Shown here piece after piece: positions 53,342-61,723 of a stretch of DNA of 64,000 nucleotides. The translations under genes were made by a program, and so were the position numbers. Position 1 is the first letter of the stretch, and each line of letters begins with the position of its first letter. Under the pieces are notes generated by a model, which ran no database searches, was not told the origin of the DNA, and saw only the letters and a program-made list of their open reading frames with translations. Where the stretch lies: positions 16,066 through 80,065 of the forward strand of contig NZ_AKJW01000118.1 in the NCBI RefSeq assembly GCF_000282135.1, written 5' to 3'. This stretch comes from Herbaspirillum sp. CF444 (lineage in GTDB: Bacteria > Pseudomonadota > Gammaproteobacteria > Burkholderiales > Burkholderiaceae_D).

Positions 53342-54461
53342 GCGCGCCGATCAGCTGAGGCACGGACAACAACTGCAAGGGCTGCGGCCTTTGCTGTTGT
53401 TAGCTCGGTTATTCTTTTTATTGATCCTGCCGGCATGGGCGACGCTGGTCCATGCACAGACGGATCGCCACAGCCTTACTTTCCACGACGACGTCGGCCG
53501 CGAGCTGACGCTGAAGACGCCGTTGAAACGCGTCGTCGTCTTCAACCGCTACACCACGGAATTCGTGCGCGCCGTCGCCGGCATGCAGCCGGTGGTCGGC
53601 GTCGACATCGACTCGGCGCGCAGCCACAGCTACTGGCCGACGGTGACGCCGTCCATGCTGGCAGGCCAGGGCCAGACCAGCCCCAATTACGAAGCCATCG
53701 TCGCGATGCAACCGGACGCGGTCTTCTTCCCGCGCAACAGCGACTGGCAAAAAGCGGCCACGGTACTCGGCCGCTTCGGCATCCCGGTGGTAGTGGTTAC
53801 CGCCTGGGACGTGCTCAAGCACGAAGAAAACGTCACGCTGTTCGGCAAGCTGTTCAAGCAGCCGCAACGCGCAGCCAGACTCAACGCCTTCTACCGCCGC
53901 TATCGCGACCTGCTGGCGCAACGCCTGCAGAACTTGCCGATGGCGCAGCGCAAGCGCGTCTACATCGAAGAAGTCGGCGCCTACAAAACCCTGCTCAAAG
54001 GCTCAGGCTGGCACGACATGGTGGAGATCGGCGGCGGCGTCAACGTGTTCGGCGACGTGCGCATCCTGAACCAATCGTCGGCGCGCGGCAGCGTGCAAGG
54101 CTTCAGCGTCGATCCGGAGGAAATCATCGCGCGTCGGCCCAACGTCATCGTGAAGCTGGAGCCGGGACAATACGAGCCGCACAGCCGCGCCTTCTCGTCG
54201 CAGGTGCTGGAAGCCGTCGCCGCGCGGCCCGGCTTCGACCGCTTGCCGGCGGTGCGCAACGGACAGGTGTATCACATCAGCTATTACCTGGCGGGCGGCT
54301 GTTCCAAGATCATCGGCGCGCTGCAGATCGCCAAGTGGCTCTATCCGGATCGCTTCAGGGACGTCGACCCCGACCAGGTGATGCGCACCTGGCTGGAAGA
54401 CTTCCAGCAGGTGCCGGCGCCGGGCGGTTACACCGCTTCGCTGGCGGAATTGCGCAAGTGA
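53331..54461 (+). CDS. Periplasmic binding protein of B12/siderophore ABC transporter
   Basis: 376 residues, helical-backbone (class III) binding fold. A hydrophobic signal (PLLLLARLFFLLILPAWATLVHA) leads to a mature domain with GRELTLKTPLKRVVVFNRYTTEFVRAVAG, and ends with a C-terminal lobe (YYLAGGCSKIIGALQIAKWL). It resembles the BtuF/FepB family, captures the ligand in the periplasm and delivers it to the permease. Start overlaps the receptor stop; ends 4 bases over the permease start (GTGA). Confidence 0.87.
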   Translation: MHSERADQLRHGQQLQGLRPLLLLARLFFLLILPAWATLVHAQTDRHSLTFHDDVGRELTLKTPLKRVVVFNRYTTEFVRAVAGMQPVVGVDIDSARSHSYWPTVTPSMLAGQGQTSPNYEAIVAMQPDAVFFPRNSDWQKAATVLGRFGIPVVVVTAWDVLKHEENVTLFGKLFKQPQRAARLNAFYRRYRDLLAQRLQNLPMAQRKRVYIEEVGAYKTLLKGSGWHDMVEIGGGVNVFGDVRILNQSSARGSVQGFSVDPEEIIARRPNVIVKLEPGQYEPHSRAFSSQVLEAVAARPGFDRLPAVRNGQVYHISYYLAGGCSKIIGALQIAKWLYPDRFRDVDPDQVMRTWLEDFQQVPAPGGYTASLAELRK

Positions 54462-55534
54462 AGCCCTCCCGACACGTCCTGCTGCATGCGCTGCGACGCC
54501 AGCGCTGGCGCAACCGCCTGGCGCTGCTGGCCGGCGTATTGTTGCTGATCGCGGCGATGACCGTATCGGGTGCGCTCGGCGTGCAAAAACTCAGTCTCGC
54601 GACCAGCCTGCGCGGCCTGTTTGCACCCGTGCTGCCGTCGGCCTGGCTGGCGGATATTCCGGCGTGGCAGATCGGCTTGCTGCAACAGCTGCGCCTGCCG
54701 CGCATCGTCATGGCGGTCATCGCCGGCGCCGGGCTGGCGCTGGCCGGCGTCGCCATGCAAGGCATCACGCGCAATCCGCTGGTGAGTCCCTACACCGTCG
54801 GCATTTCCCCCGCCGCCGCTTTCGGCGCATCGCTGGCGATACTCTCGGGCGCGACAAACGCTTGGAGCGGTCCCTATCTTACGGTTGCCGCAGCGTTTGC
54901 CAGCGCCGTATTGTGCGCGACCCTGGTGCTTGCCTTTTCCGCCTTGCGCGGCGTCAGCGCCACGATGCTGGTGCTGGGCGGCGTCGGCCTGACTTATCTG
55001 TTCAGCGCCTTGACGGCGAGCGTGCAATTCGTCGCCACCGAACAGCAACTCTCGGCCATCGTGCAATGGACCTTCGGCTCGCTCAACGGCAGCACCTGGA
55101 ATGAAGTCGCCATCGCCGGCGGCGTGCTGTTGCTCGGCGCGCCCTTGCTGCAATGGCATGCGTGGGCGCTGAATGCGTTTGCCGCCGGCGGCGACGACAT
55201 CGCCGCCTCGCTCGGCTTCGCGGTCGGCCGCGTGCGCGCCATCGTCACCATCGTCGCGGTCATGATCACCGCTGCCGTGGTCAGCTTCACCGGCGTGATC
55301 GGCTTCGTCGGACTGGTGGCGCCGCACATCGCGCGCCTGCTGATCGGCGGCGACCATCGCTGGCTGCTGCCCTTCTCCGCCGTCGTCGGCGCACTGCTGG
55401 TGCTGTTGTCGGACATGGCGGGCCGCCTGCTGTTTGCGCCGGTGATCATCCCGGTCGGCATCGTGGTGGCGTATGTCGGCGTGCCGCTGTTCTTGCATCT
55501 GTTGCTGTCGAGCCGGCACAAGGCCGCACTGTGA
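54458..55534 (+). CDS. FecCD-family (BtuC-like) permease
   Basis: 358 residues, about ten membrane segments. GTG start overlaps the preceding stop. RLPRIVMAVIAGAGLALAGVAMQGITRNPLVSP is the FecCD-family signature; GISPAAAFGASLAIL, LGGVGLTYLFSALTASVQF and GLVAPHIARLLIGGDHRWLLP are also conserved. It forms the membrane channel for the cobalamin/siderophore importer. The ATPase gene starts on its stop codon. Confidence 0.93.
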   Translation: MKPSRHVLLHALRRQRWRNRLALLAGVLLLIAAMTVSGALGVQKLSLATSLRGLFAPVLPSAWLADIPAWQIGLLQQLRLPRIVMAVIAGAGLALAGVAMQGITRNPLVSPYTVGISPAAAFGASLAILSGATNAWSGPYLTVAAAFASAVLCATLVLAFSALRGVSATMLVLGGVGLTYLFSALTASVQFVATEQQLSAIVQWTFGSLNGSTWNEVAIAGGVLLLGAPLLQWHAWALNAFAAGGDDIAASLGFAVGRVRAIVTIVAVMITAAVVSFTGVIGFVGLVAPHIARLLIGGDHRWLLPFSAVVGALLVLLSDMAGRLLFAPVIIPVGIVVAYVGVPLFLHLLLSSRHKAAL

Positions 55535-56331
55535 TGCTGAACATCTCCGGACTCCATTACCGCCACGGCAATCGCCTCGTCCTCGACGACGTCGACCTGC
55601 AGGTCGGCGCCGGCGAAATCGTCTGCCTGGTCGGCCCCAACGGCGCCGGCAAGAGCACGCTGCTCAAGTGCGTCAATCGCATCCTGTCGTCGCAGCACGC
55701 GAGCATGACGCTCGACGGCACCAACCTGCAAGGCATGTCGCGCCGCGATCTGGCGCGCGCCGTCGCCTATGTGCCGCAACACACCGGCTCGTCCATGTCG
55801 CTGCGCGTGGCCGACATGATCGCACTCGGTCGCGCGCCCCATCGCACTTGGAACAGCAGCGAACGGGATCGCCGCATCGTGCTCGACGCGATCGAACGCC
55901 TGAACCTGCAAACGCTGTCCTTGCGCTCCTACGACGAACTCAGCGGCGGCGAACGCCAGCGCGTCCTGCTGGCGCGCGCACTGGTGCAGCAAGGACGTCT
56001 GTTGCTGCTGGACGAACCGACCAGCGATCTCGACCTGCATCATCAGCTTGAAGCCATGACGGCCGCGCGCGAGGTCGCCAACAACAGCGCCGACAACATC
56101 GCCGACCCCCAGCGCAGCGGCGTGCTGATCGCCATCCACGATCTGGGACTGGCAGCCCGCTTCGCCGATCGCCTCGTGATGCTCAGGGAAGGCCGCGTGG
56201 TCGCGCAGGGACATTGGCGCGAGGTACTGACGCCGCGACATATCGAAGCCGTCTATGGCGTCAGCGCACGGGTCGGCAGCGATGGCGATATTCCCTACGT
56301 GATTCCCCTGCGTGCATCGTCCGGACAATGA
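55534..56331 (+). CDS. ABC ATPase of B12/siderophore transporter
   Basis: 265 residues. Walker A GPNGAGKSTLL, signature LSGGERQRV, Walker B RLLLLDEPTSDLDLHH and switch AIHDLGLA identify the FecE/BtuD family. A C-terminal REGRVVAQGHWREVLTP is also typical. ATG 55534 overlaps the permease stop (TGATG). Completes the receptor-binding protein-permease-ATPase operon behind the riboswitch. Confidence 0.93.
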   Translation: MLNISGLHYRHGNRLVLDDVDLQVGAGEIVCLVGPNGAGKSTLLKCVNRILSSQHASMTLDGTNLQGMSRRDLARAVAYVPQHTGSSMSLRVADMIALGRAPHRTWNSSERDRRIVLDAIERLNLQTLSLRSYDELSGGERQRVLLARALVQQGRLLLLDEPTSDLDLHHQLEAMTAAREVANNSADNIADPQRSGVLIAIHDLGLAARFADRLVMLREGRVVAQGHWREVLTPRHIEAVYGVSARVGSDGDIPYVIPLRASSGQ

Positions 56332-56338
56332 GCGCATC

Positions 56339-56431
56339 ATGAATTCTTCCAGCAAACCACGCATCGCCTTCGACCAGCCGGCTTATTCGGCCGGCACCAC
56401 GCACGCCGACGAGATCGATGTCACGGCGTGA
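56339..56431 (+). CDS. Short frame after B12 transporter ATPase, possibly a truncated gene
   Basis: 30 codons, MNSSSKPRIAFDQPAYSAG then TTHADEIDVTA, begin 7 bases after the ATPase stop. The peptide is hydrophilic and could be a remnant of the 5' end of a gene lost by deletion, or a real small gene; I recognise no family. Confidence 0.25.
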   Translation: MNSSSKPRIAFDQPAYSAGTTHADEIDVTA

Positions 56432-56456
56432 ACCCATGAATTGATCCGAAAAACCG

Positions 56457-57380
56457 TCAGGTCTTCATCATTTCCAGAACGGCCTTTGAAAGAACGTTGC
56501 CCGCATCATTCAACGCTTCCGGTACTTCGAAGTGATTCTTTCCGGAAAGGACAAAACGTCCGCGCAACTTCCCCATTCCCGCGAGGACGGTGGCAAACTC
56601 GCTCGCCTGTCGCTGGAATTCCGGGCTCTCCTTGTCGCCGTTGACGACCATCACCGGACACATGATCTTGTCGAGATGACGAAGCGGACTCAACGCTGCC
56701 GCTTCGCCTGCAGACACCTTGACATAACTGCTGCGCGCCGACAGCAGCACCGGATACAACTCGTACATGCCGCTCATCGTCACCCCGCCCTTGATGAGAT
56801 CGGCAGGAGCGCCGAAACTGCTCCAGTCGGTCGTCAGCAACACGGCGCTCAGATGACCGCCGGAGGAATGGCCGGACACGAAGATGCGCTGCGGGTCGCC
56901 GCCGAACCGGGCGATGTTGGCGTGCAGCCACAGCATGGCGTTCCTGCATTGCATCGCCATGTCGGGCAAGCGCACCGTCGGAATATTGGCGAAGTTGAGT
57001 GCGACATACAAACAACCGTTCTCGACGAAGGTCGGCGCCGGTGCGGAGGAATCGTCCTTGCCGAGCGCGCGCCACGCGCCGCCGTGCACGAACACCATGA
57101 CCGGTAAATTTTTTACACCCGCAGGCGCAAAAATGTCCAGCGACTCGGCTTCGCTGCTGCCATAGCGTTCGGTACGCGGAGGATACTTCTTGCGCACCGC
57201 CATGCTGTCGCTGCCATAGCGCCCGATCACCTCGGCGGAATTCGGCGCCCAGTTGCGCTGATCGTAGGCTTTGTCGAGTTCATCCTGGGTATAAGCGAGG
57301 AAGGGATTGCCCGCAGCGAATGCGACAGCTGGAGTGCCCAGCAATCCCGCGAGAGCGAGGGAAAAACGGCGGCGGTCCAT
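56457..57380 (-). CDS. Exported alpha/beta hydrolase
   Basis: 307 residues. The N-terminus MDRRRFSLALAGLLGTPAVAFA has a twin-arginine-like pattern and hydrophobic core, so it is probably exported. The esterase features are FVHGGAWR (oxyanion hole) and VSGHSSGGHL with nucleophile S172; the closing Asp/His are expected in VVNGDKESP and SGKNHFE. This is the BD-FAE/carboxylesterase group, substrate unknown. It follows the terminator of the neighbouring hydrolase and may need its own promoter. Confidence 0.85.
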   Translation of the reverse strand: MDRRRFSLALAGLLGTPAVAFAAGNPFLAYTQDELDKAYDQRNWAPNSAEVIGRYGSDSMAVRKKYPPRTERYGSSEAESLDIFAPAGVKNLPVMVFVHGGAWRALGKDDSSAPAPTFVENGCLYVALNFANIPTVRLPDMAMQCRNAMLWLHANIARFGGDPQRIFVSGHSSGGHLSAVLLTTDWSSFGAPADLIKGGVTMSGMYELYPVLLSARSSYVKVSAGEAAALSPLRHLDKIMCPVMVVNGDKESPEFQRQASEFATVLAGMGKLRGRFVLSGKNHFEVPEALNDAGNVLSKAVLEMMKT

Positions 57381-57405
57381 GAAAACTCCGAAGGATGCAG
57401 CAGGT

Positions 57406-57433
57406 AAAAAAAATGGCGCCGGAGAACGGCGCC
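57406..57433 (-). terminator. Rho-independent terminator
   Basis: GGCGCCG and CGGCGCC form a 7-bp stem around GAGAA; on the minus strand eight T follow. It closes the hydrolase gene ending at 57450. Confidence 0.85.
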
Positions 57434-57449
57434 TGTTGTCGATCCGATC

Positions 57450-58307
57450 TTAGCGCAGGATTTCACCGATCACCGCCTGGCACACCGGACTATCTGCGTC
57501 AGCCAGCGGCCATAGCACCGTGTAGTGATGCGTCTCCGGCACGACATGATGTGCGACGACCTGCTGCCAGCAGTTGGCAATGACCGCCGCCTGGATGTGA
57601 AACTGCAGCGTCTCATGCTCGCCGATGATGGTGTGCACACGCGTGCTCGACGGTCCTGCCATCAATACCGGGCTCAGGTTCTCGGCGCGTTGCAGATTCA
57701 AGGTCAGCGCCTTGTTCAACGAGGTCGGAACCAGCGGCGCCAGATCGAACAAACCGCTGACGGCGAACACCGCTTGCACCGGATCATCCTTGCGTTGCGC
57801 GGCAACACAGGCGGCGAGATGACCACCGGCGGAATGCCCCATCAACGAAATGCGACTGGCGTCAATGTCGAGCCGGGCCGCCATGATGTTGATCTGTTCC
57901 AGCATGGCATGCACCTCTTCCACCATCTGCTCGATGCCCGCCTGCGGCGCCAGCGAATAATTCATGACGGCAACGCTGATGCCGGCGCGTACATACGGCG
58001 CGGCGATGAAGCCGATGTCGCTCTTGTCGCCGCCTTGCCAGTAGCCGCCGTGGATGAATATCAGCAGAGGACGGTTGCTGCCGGCCGCACGATAGAAATC
58101 GAACTTTTGCAAGAGCTGCGCGCCGTAGGCGATGTCGCTCTCGCTGAGCATGGCTTCGCGTAGCGTCGCCGTGGCGTTTTGCCAGCCTTGCAAGACGTGC
58201 GGAAAATCCGGGAAGGCGGCCTTGAGGTTATAGCCGGCTTCGCAATCCTGCTCGGCGCAAAACACGCGTACGGCGCTGGTTTCTACTTTGGCTGTTGCTT
58301 GATTCAT
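57450..58307 (-). CDS. Alpha/beta hydrolase, arylformamidase (KynB-like) type
   Basis: 285 residues, cytoplasmic. FIHGGYWQGGDKSD (oxyanion) and MGHSAGGHLAACVAA (nucleophile S159) fit the eukaryotic-type arylformamidase family that releases formate from N-formylkynurenine; catalytic Asp and His are expected in HTIIGEHE and HHYTVLWP. Exact substrate unknown. AAGGACA lies before ATG 58307, 21 bases after livF, so it is probably co-transcribed with the Liv transporter. Confidence 0.85.
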   Translation of the reverse strand: MNQATAKVETSAVRVFCAEQDCEAGYNLKAAFPDFPHVLQGWQNATATLREAMLSESDIAYGAQLLQKFDFYRAAGSNRPLLIFIHGGYWQGGDKSDIGFIAAPYVRAGISVAVMNYSLAPQAGIEQMVEEVHAMLEQINIMAARLDIDASRISLMGHSAGGHLAACVAAQRKDDPVQAVFAVSGLFDLAPLVPTSLNKALTLNLQRAENLSPVLMAGPSSTRVHTIIGEHETLQFHIQAAVIANCWQQVVAHHVVPETHHYTVLWPLADADSPVCQAVIGEILR

Positions 58308-58328
58308 GAACTTGTCCTTGCTCTTTCT

Positions 58329-59039
58329 CTATACGCTCAGATAGCGATCCCACAAGTCCGGCTGCGCCGACAGTTCGGTGGAATTGCCTTGCCAGACGAC
58401 TTTGCCTTTTTCCAGGATCGTGTGCCGGTCGGCAAAACCGATCAGGCGCTTGATGTATTTGTCGATGACGATGATGGTCAGGCCGTACTCGCGCAGCGCT
58501 TTCAGGCAGGACCAGATCTCTTCGCGCACCAGCGGCGCCAGGCCTTCCGTGGCTTCGTCGAGGATCAGCAGATGCGGATTGGTCATCAGCGCACGACCGA
58601 TGGCCAGCATCTGCTGTTCGCCGCCGGACAGTTGCGCGCCGCCGTTGGTGCGGCGCTCTTTCAGGCGCGGGAATTGTTGGTAGATTTTTTCCAGCGTCCA
58701 CGGATTGTCGCGGCCGTTGCGGTGCGCGGCGAAGGCGGACAGGTTTTCTTCAACGCTGAGGTTCTTGAAGATCTGCCGCCCTTCCGGGACGATGGCGATG
58801 CCGCGCCGCGCGATGTTGTCGGCGCTGTGCGCATGGATGGGCTGGCCGCGAAACGATACCTCGCCGCCGGTGGGTCGGTTCAGTCCGAGAATCGTGCGCA
58901 GGGTCGTGGTCTTGCCCATGCCGTTGCGACCGAGCAGCGTGACGACCTGGCCTTCGTTGACGCGCATGTCGATACCGAACAGCACCTGGCTGGAGCCGTA
59001 GCCGCCGGTCAGTCCGGACACTTCCAGCAATGTGCTCAT
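58329..59039 (-). CDS. livF: Branched-chain amino acid-type ABC ATPase
   Basis: 236 residues. Walker [12 protein letters not shown], signature LSGGEQQML, Walker B LLILDEATEGLAP; the usual switch His is replaced by Asp-Lys (IVIDKYIKR). It overlaps livG by ATGA and is one of two ATPases of a HAAT importer. Confidence 0.92.
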   Translation of the reverse strand: MSTLLEVSGLTGGYGSSQVLFGIDMRVNEGQVVTLLGRNGMGKTTTLRTILGLNRPTGGEVSFRGQPIHAHSADNIARRGIAIVPEGRQIFKNLSVEENLSAFAAHRNGRDNPWTLEKIYQQFPRLKERRTNGGAQLSGGEQQMLAIGRALMTNPHLLILDEATEGLAPLVREEIWSCLKALREYGLTIIVIDKYIKRLIGFADRHTILEKGKVVWQGNSTELSAQPDLWDRYLSV

Positions 59040-59848
59040 TGTGTTTCCTCTCGCATTTCTTCTCCGTCCTCTTCCCCGTCCTCTTCCTCCTCGCCGAGGT
59101 AGGCCAGCTTGACTTCAGCATTGTTGCGGATCTCGTCGACGCTGCCGGTGGCCAGCACCGCCCCCTGTACCAGCACCGTGATGCGGTCGGCCAGCGCAAA
59201 CACCGCGTCCATGTCATGTTCGACCAGCACCACGGTGAGTTCCTGTTTCAGGGATTGGATCAGGGCGATCATCTCACCGGATTCTTCATGCCCCATGCCT
59301 GCCATCGGTTCATCCATCAGCAGCACCCGCGGCTTGCAGGCGATGGCAAGACCCACGTCGAGACGGCGACGCGCGCCGTGCGACAACTGCGATGACAACT
59401 GATGGGCGAATTTTTCCAGGCCGACGCGACGCGCCACCGACAGCGCGGCTTCCCTGGCCTCTTTGTCCTGCGCGCTGCCATGGAAGAATCCATAGCTGAC
59501 ATGCTGCCGGCGCTGCACCGCGACTTGCAGGTTTTCCAGCACGGTCAGCTCGTCGAAGACGCTGGTGATCTGGAATGAACGCGCCAGCCCTGCGCTCACG
59601 CGCGACTGCTCTGCGCGACCATGCATGGTTTCGCCGAACAGAAAGACTTCTCCCGCATCCGCCGCCAGCGCGCCCGACAGCAGCGACAGCAAGGTCGTCT
59701 TGCCGGCGCCATTGGGACCGATGATGGCATGGACGTGGCCTGGCGCGATATCCAGGTCGACATCGCGCGTGGCGGCAAGGCCGCCGTAACTCTTCTTCAA
59801 TCCCTTTACGGACAGGGCCGATGAAATCGACAACGCATCATGCGCCAT
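59036..59848 (-). CDS. livG: Branched-chain amino acid-type ABC ATPase with acidic tail
   Basis: 270 residues. Walker A GPNGAGKTTLL, signature LSHGARRRLD, Walker B VLLMDEPMAGMG and switch VEHDMDAV fit LivG. The last about 20 residues are an acidic low-complexity tail (EEEEDGEEDGEE) encoded by a Glu-codon-rich repeat, absent from ordinary LivG. Start overlaps the livM stop by 11 bases and its stop overlaps livF. Confidence 0.92.
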   Translation of the reverse strand: MAHDALSISSALSVKGLKKSYGGLAATRDVDLDIAPGHVHAIIGPNGAGKTTLLSLLSGALAADAGEVFLFGETMHGRAEQSRVSAGLARSFQITSVFDELTVLENLQVAVQRRQHVSYGFFHGSAQDKEAREAALSVARRVGLEKFAHQLSSQLSHGARRRLDVGLAIACKPRVLLMDEPMAGMGHEESGEMIALIQSLKQELTVVLVEHDMDAVFALADRITVLVQGAVLATGSVDEIRNNAEVKLAYLGEEEEDGEEDGEEMREETQ

Positions 59849-60791
59849 GTTGCTCTCCCTGCTTCAAGGTCTTGCCGATGCTCATCAGCGAGCTGACGCC
59901 GCGCGGCGCCACCATCACCACCAGCAGCAGGATCAGCCCGACATAGATTTGCCAGTATTCGAAATGCGTGGACAGGATTTCTTCCAGCAGCAGGAACACC
60001 GCCGCGCCGAGTATGCCGCCGTAGAAATAGCCGACGCCGCCCAGCGCCACCATCACCAGCAGGATGCCGGACTGCGACCAATGCAGCAGCTTGGGGCTGG
60101 CGAACAGATTGCTCATGCCGATCAGGCTGCCGGCGATACCGGCGATCACGGCGGCGATGACGAATGCCGCCAGCTTGTAACGCAAGGTCGGGTAACCGAT
60201 GGCCTGCGCGCGCCGCTCGTTCTCACGCATGGCGTTGAGCGCCAGGCCGAAGCGCGACTTCAGCAAACGCGCCAGCAACACATGCACCGCCAGCAGCCAG
60301 GCCAGCACCAGCCAGTAAAAGCCATTGTCGCCGCTGATGTCGAGACCGAGCCCGATCACCGGCCGACCGTTGATCTGGATGCCGTCGTCGCCGCCGTAGT
60401 AGCGAAAGCCGACGAAGAAGTAATAGAACAGCTGCGCCAGCGCCATCGTGATCATGATGAAATACACGGCGCGCGTGCGCAGTGCGATGGCGCCGATGGC
60501 CAGTCCCGCCAACGCGGATACCAATGCCGCAAGCAGCCAGATGACCCAGGCGCTGGTCACGCCGTGGAAGCTGGCGATCGCCGTCGCGTAGGCGCCCAGA
60601 CCGAAGAACACCGCATGGCCGAAACTGACCATGCCGCCGTAGCCGAGGATGAAGTTGAGGCTGGAAACGACAATCGCGAATATCAGGATGCGCGTCAGCA
60701 CGCCGATGTAGTACTCCATCCCGGCAGCCTGCGCCAGCACCGGCAACAATACCGCCAGCACGATAAAAAACAGCAAAAGCAAACGTTGCAT
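59838..60791 (-). CDS. livM: Branched-chain amino acid-type ABC permease
   Basis: 317 residues, about nine membrane segments. LGYGGMVSFGHAVFFGLGAYATA is the LivM signature; ENERRAQAIGYPTLRYKLAAFV is the conserved cytoplasmic loop. ATG 60791 follows GAGGATGTCC; an ATG six bases upstream is an alternative. Coupled to livG by overlap. Confidence 0.92.
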   Translation of the reverse strand: MQRLLLLFFIVLAVLLPVLAQAAGMEYYIGVLTRILIFAIVVSSLNFILGYGGMVSFGHAVFFGLGAYATAIASFHGVTSAWVIWLLAALVSALAGLAIGAIALRTRAVYFIMITMALAQLFYYFFVGFRYYGGDDGIQINGRPVIGLGLDISGDNGFYWLVLAWLLAVHVLLARLLKSRFGLALNAMRENERRAQAIGYPTLRYKLAAFVIAAVIAGIAGSLIGMSNLFASPKLLHWSQSGILLVMVALGGVGYFYGGILGAAVFLLLEEILSTHFEYWQIYVGLILLLVVMVAPRGVSSLMSIGKTLKQGEQHGA

Positions 60792-60799
60792 GGACATCC

Positions 60800-61714
60800 T
60801 CAGGAACGAGCAGGGAACAAACCGCTGGGACGCCAGAACAGCACCGCGATCATTACCAGGTAAATCATCATCGAGCCCAGCGCCGGGCCGACCGATGCGG
60901 CGGCGTCGGCGCTGAGGAAGAGTGCAAAAAACTGCGGCAGCAAACCGCGGCCGAGCGTGTCGACCACGCCGACGATCAGGGCGCCGACCGCCGCGCCCGG
61001 CACCGATCCGATGCCGCCGATGACCACCACCACGAATGCGAGGATCAGCACGTCGTCGCCCATGCCGGCCTGCACCGCCACCAGCGGGCCGAGCATGATG
61101 CCCGCCAGCGCCGCCAGCACCAGGCCGAAACTGAACACCAGGCGAAACAGCAGACGGATGTTGATGCCCATCGCCGTGACCATTTCCAGATTGTTGGAAC
61201 CGGCGCGCACCCACATGCCGAGCCGGGTGCGGTTGATCAGGAGATACAGGCCGATCGCAACCGCGATGCCCACCGCCATCACCAGCAGGCGGTAGCTGGA
61301 GTACGGCAGGCCGAACAGCATCACCGGACCGGCAAACGCCGCCGGCATGTTCAGCGGCAATGGCTGCGGCCCCCAGATCATGCGCACGCCGTCGTTGAAG
61401 ATCAGGATGAAGGCGAACGTCGCCAGCACGTGCACCATGTGGTCCTTCTTGTAGAGTCGGCGGAACACCAGCCACTCCAGCAGGAAGCCGAGCGCCGCCG
61501 TCAGCGGCAACGCGCCCAGCAGCCCGAGCCAGAACGAACCGGTGGCGCCGGCGATGTACGCCGCCAGATAGGCGCCGATCATGAAGAAGCTGCCGTGCGC
61601 CAGATTGACGAAGTTCATCACGCCGAAGATCAGCGTCAATCCCGAAGCGATCAGGAACAGCATGACGCCGAACTGCAGGCTGTTGAGCACTTGCTCAAAA
61701 ATCAGATTGGCCAA
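60800..61714 (-). CDS. livH: Branched-chain amino acid-type ABC permease
   Basis: 304 residues from a TTG start preceded by AAGGGA. LTLIFGVMNFVNLAHGSFFMIGAYLAAY is the LivH signature, with GALIVGVVDTLGRGLLPQF near the C-terminus. Lies between livK (9 bases) and livM (8 bases). Confidence 0.92.
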   Translation of the reverse strand: MANLIFEQVLNSLQFGVMLFLIASGLTLIFGVMNFVNLAHGSFFMIGAYLAAYIAGATGSFWLGLLGALPLTAALGFLLEWLVFRRLYKKDHMVHVLATFAFILIFNDGVRMIWGPQPLPLNMPAAFAGPVMLFGLPYSSYRLLVMAVGIAVAIGLYLLINRTRLGMWVRAGSNNLEMVTAMGINIRLLFRLVFSFGLVLAALAGIMLGPLVAVQAGMGDDVLILAFVVVVIGGIGSVPGAAVGALIVGVVDTLGRGLLPQFFALFLSADAAASVGPALGSMMIYLVMIAVLFWRPSGLFPARS

Positions 61715-61723
61715 GATCGTCCC

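Noticed and set aside
53435..54457. Upstream extension of the FecCD permease frame
   Set aside because: It overlaps the binding-protein gene in another frame and is Arg-rich; the permease begins at GTG 54458 by a GTGA overlap.
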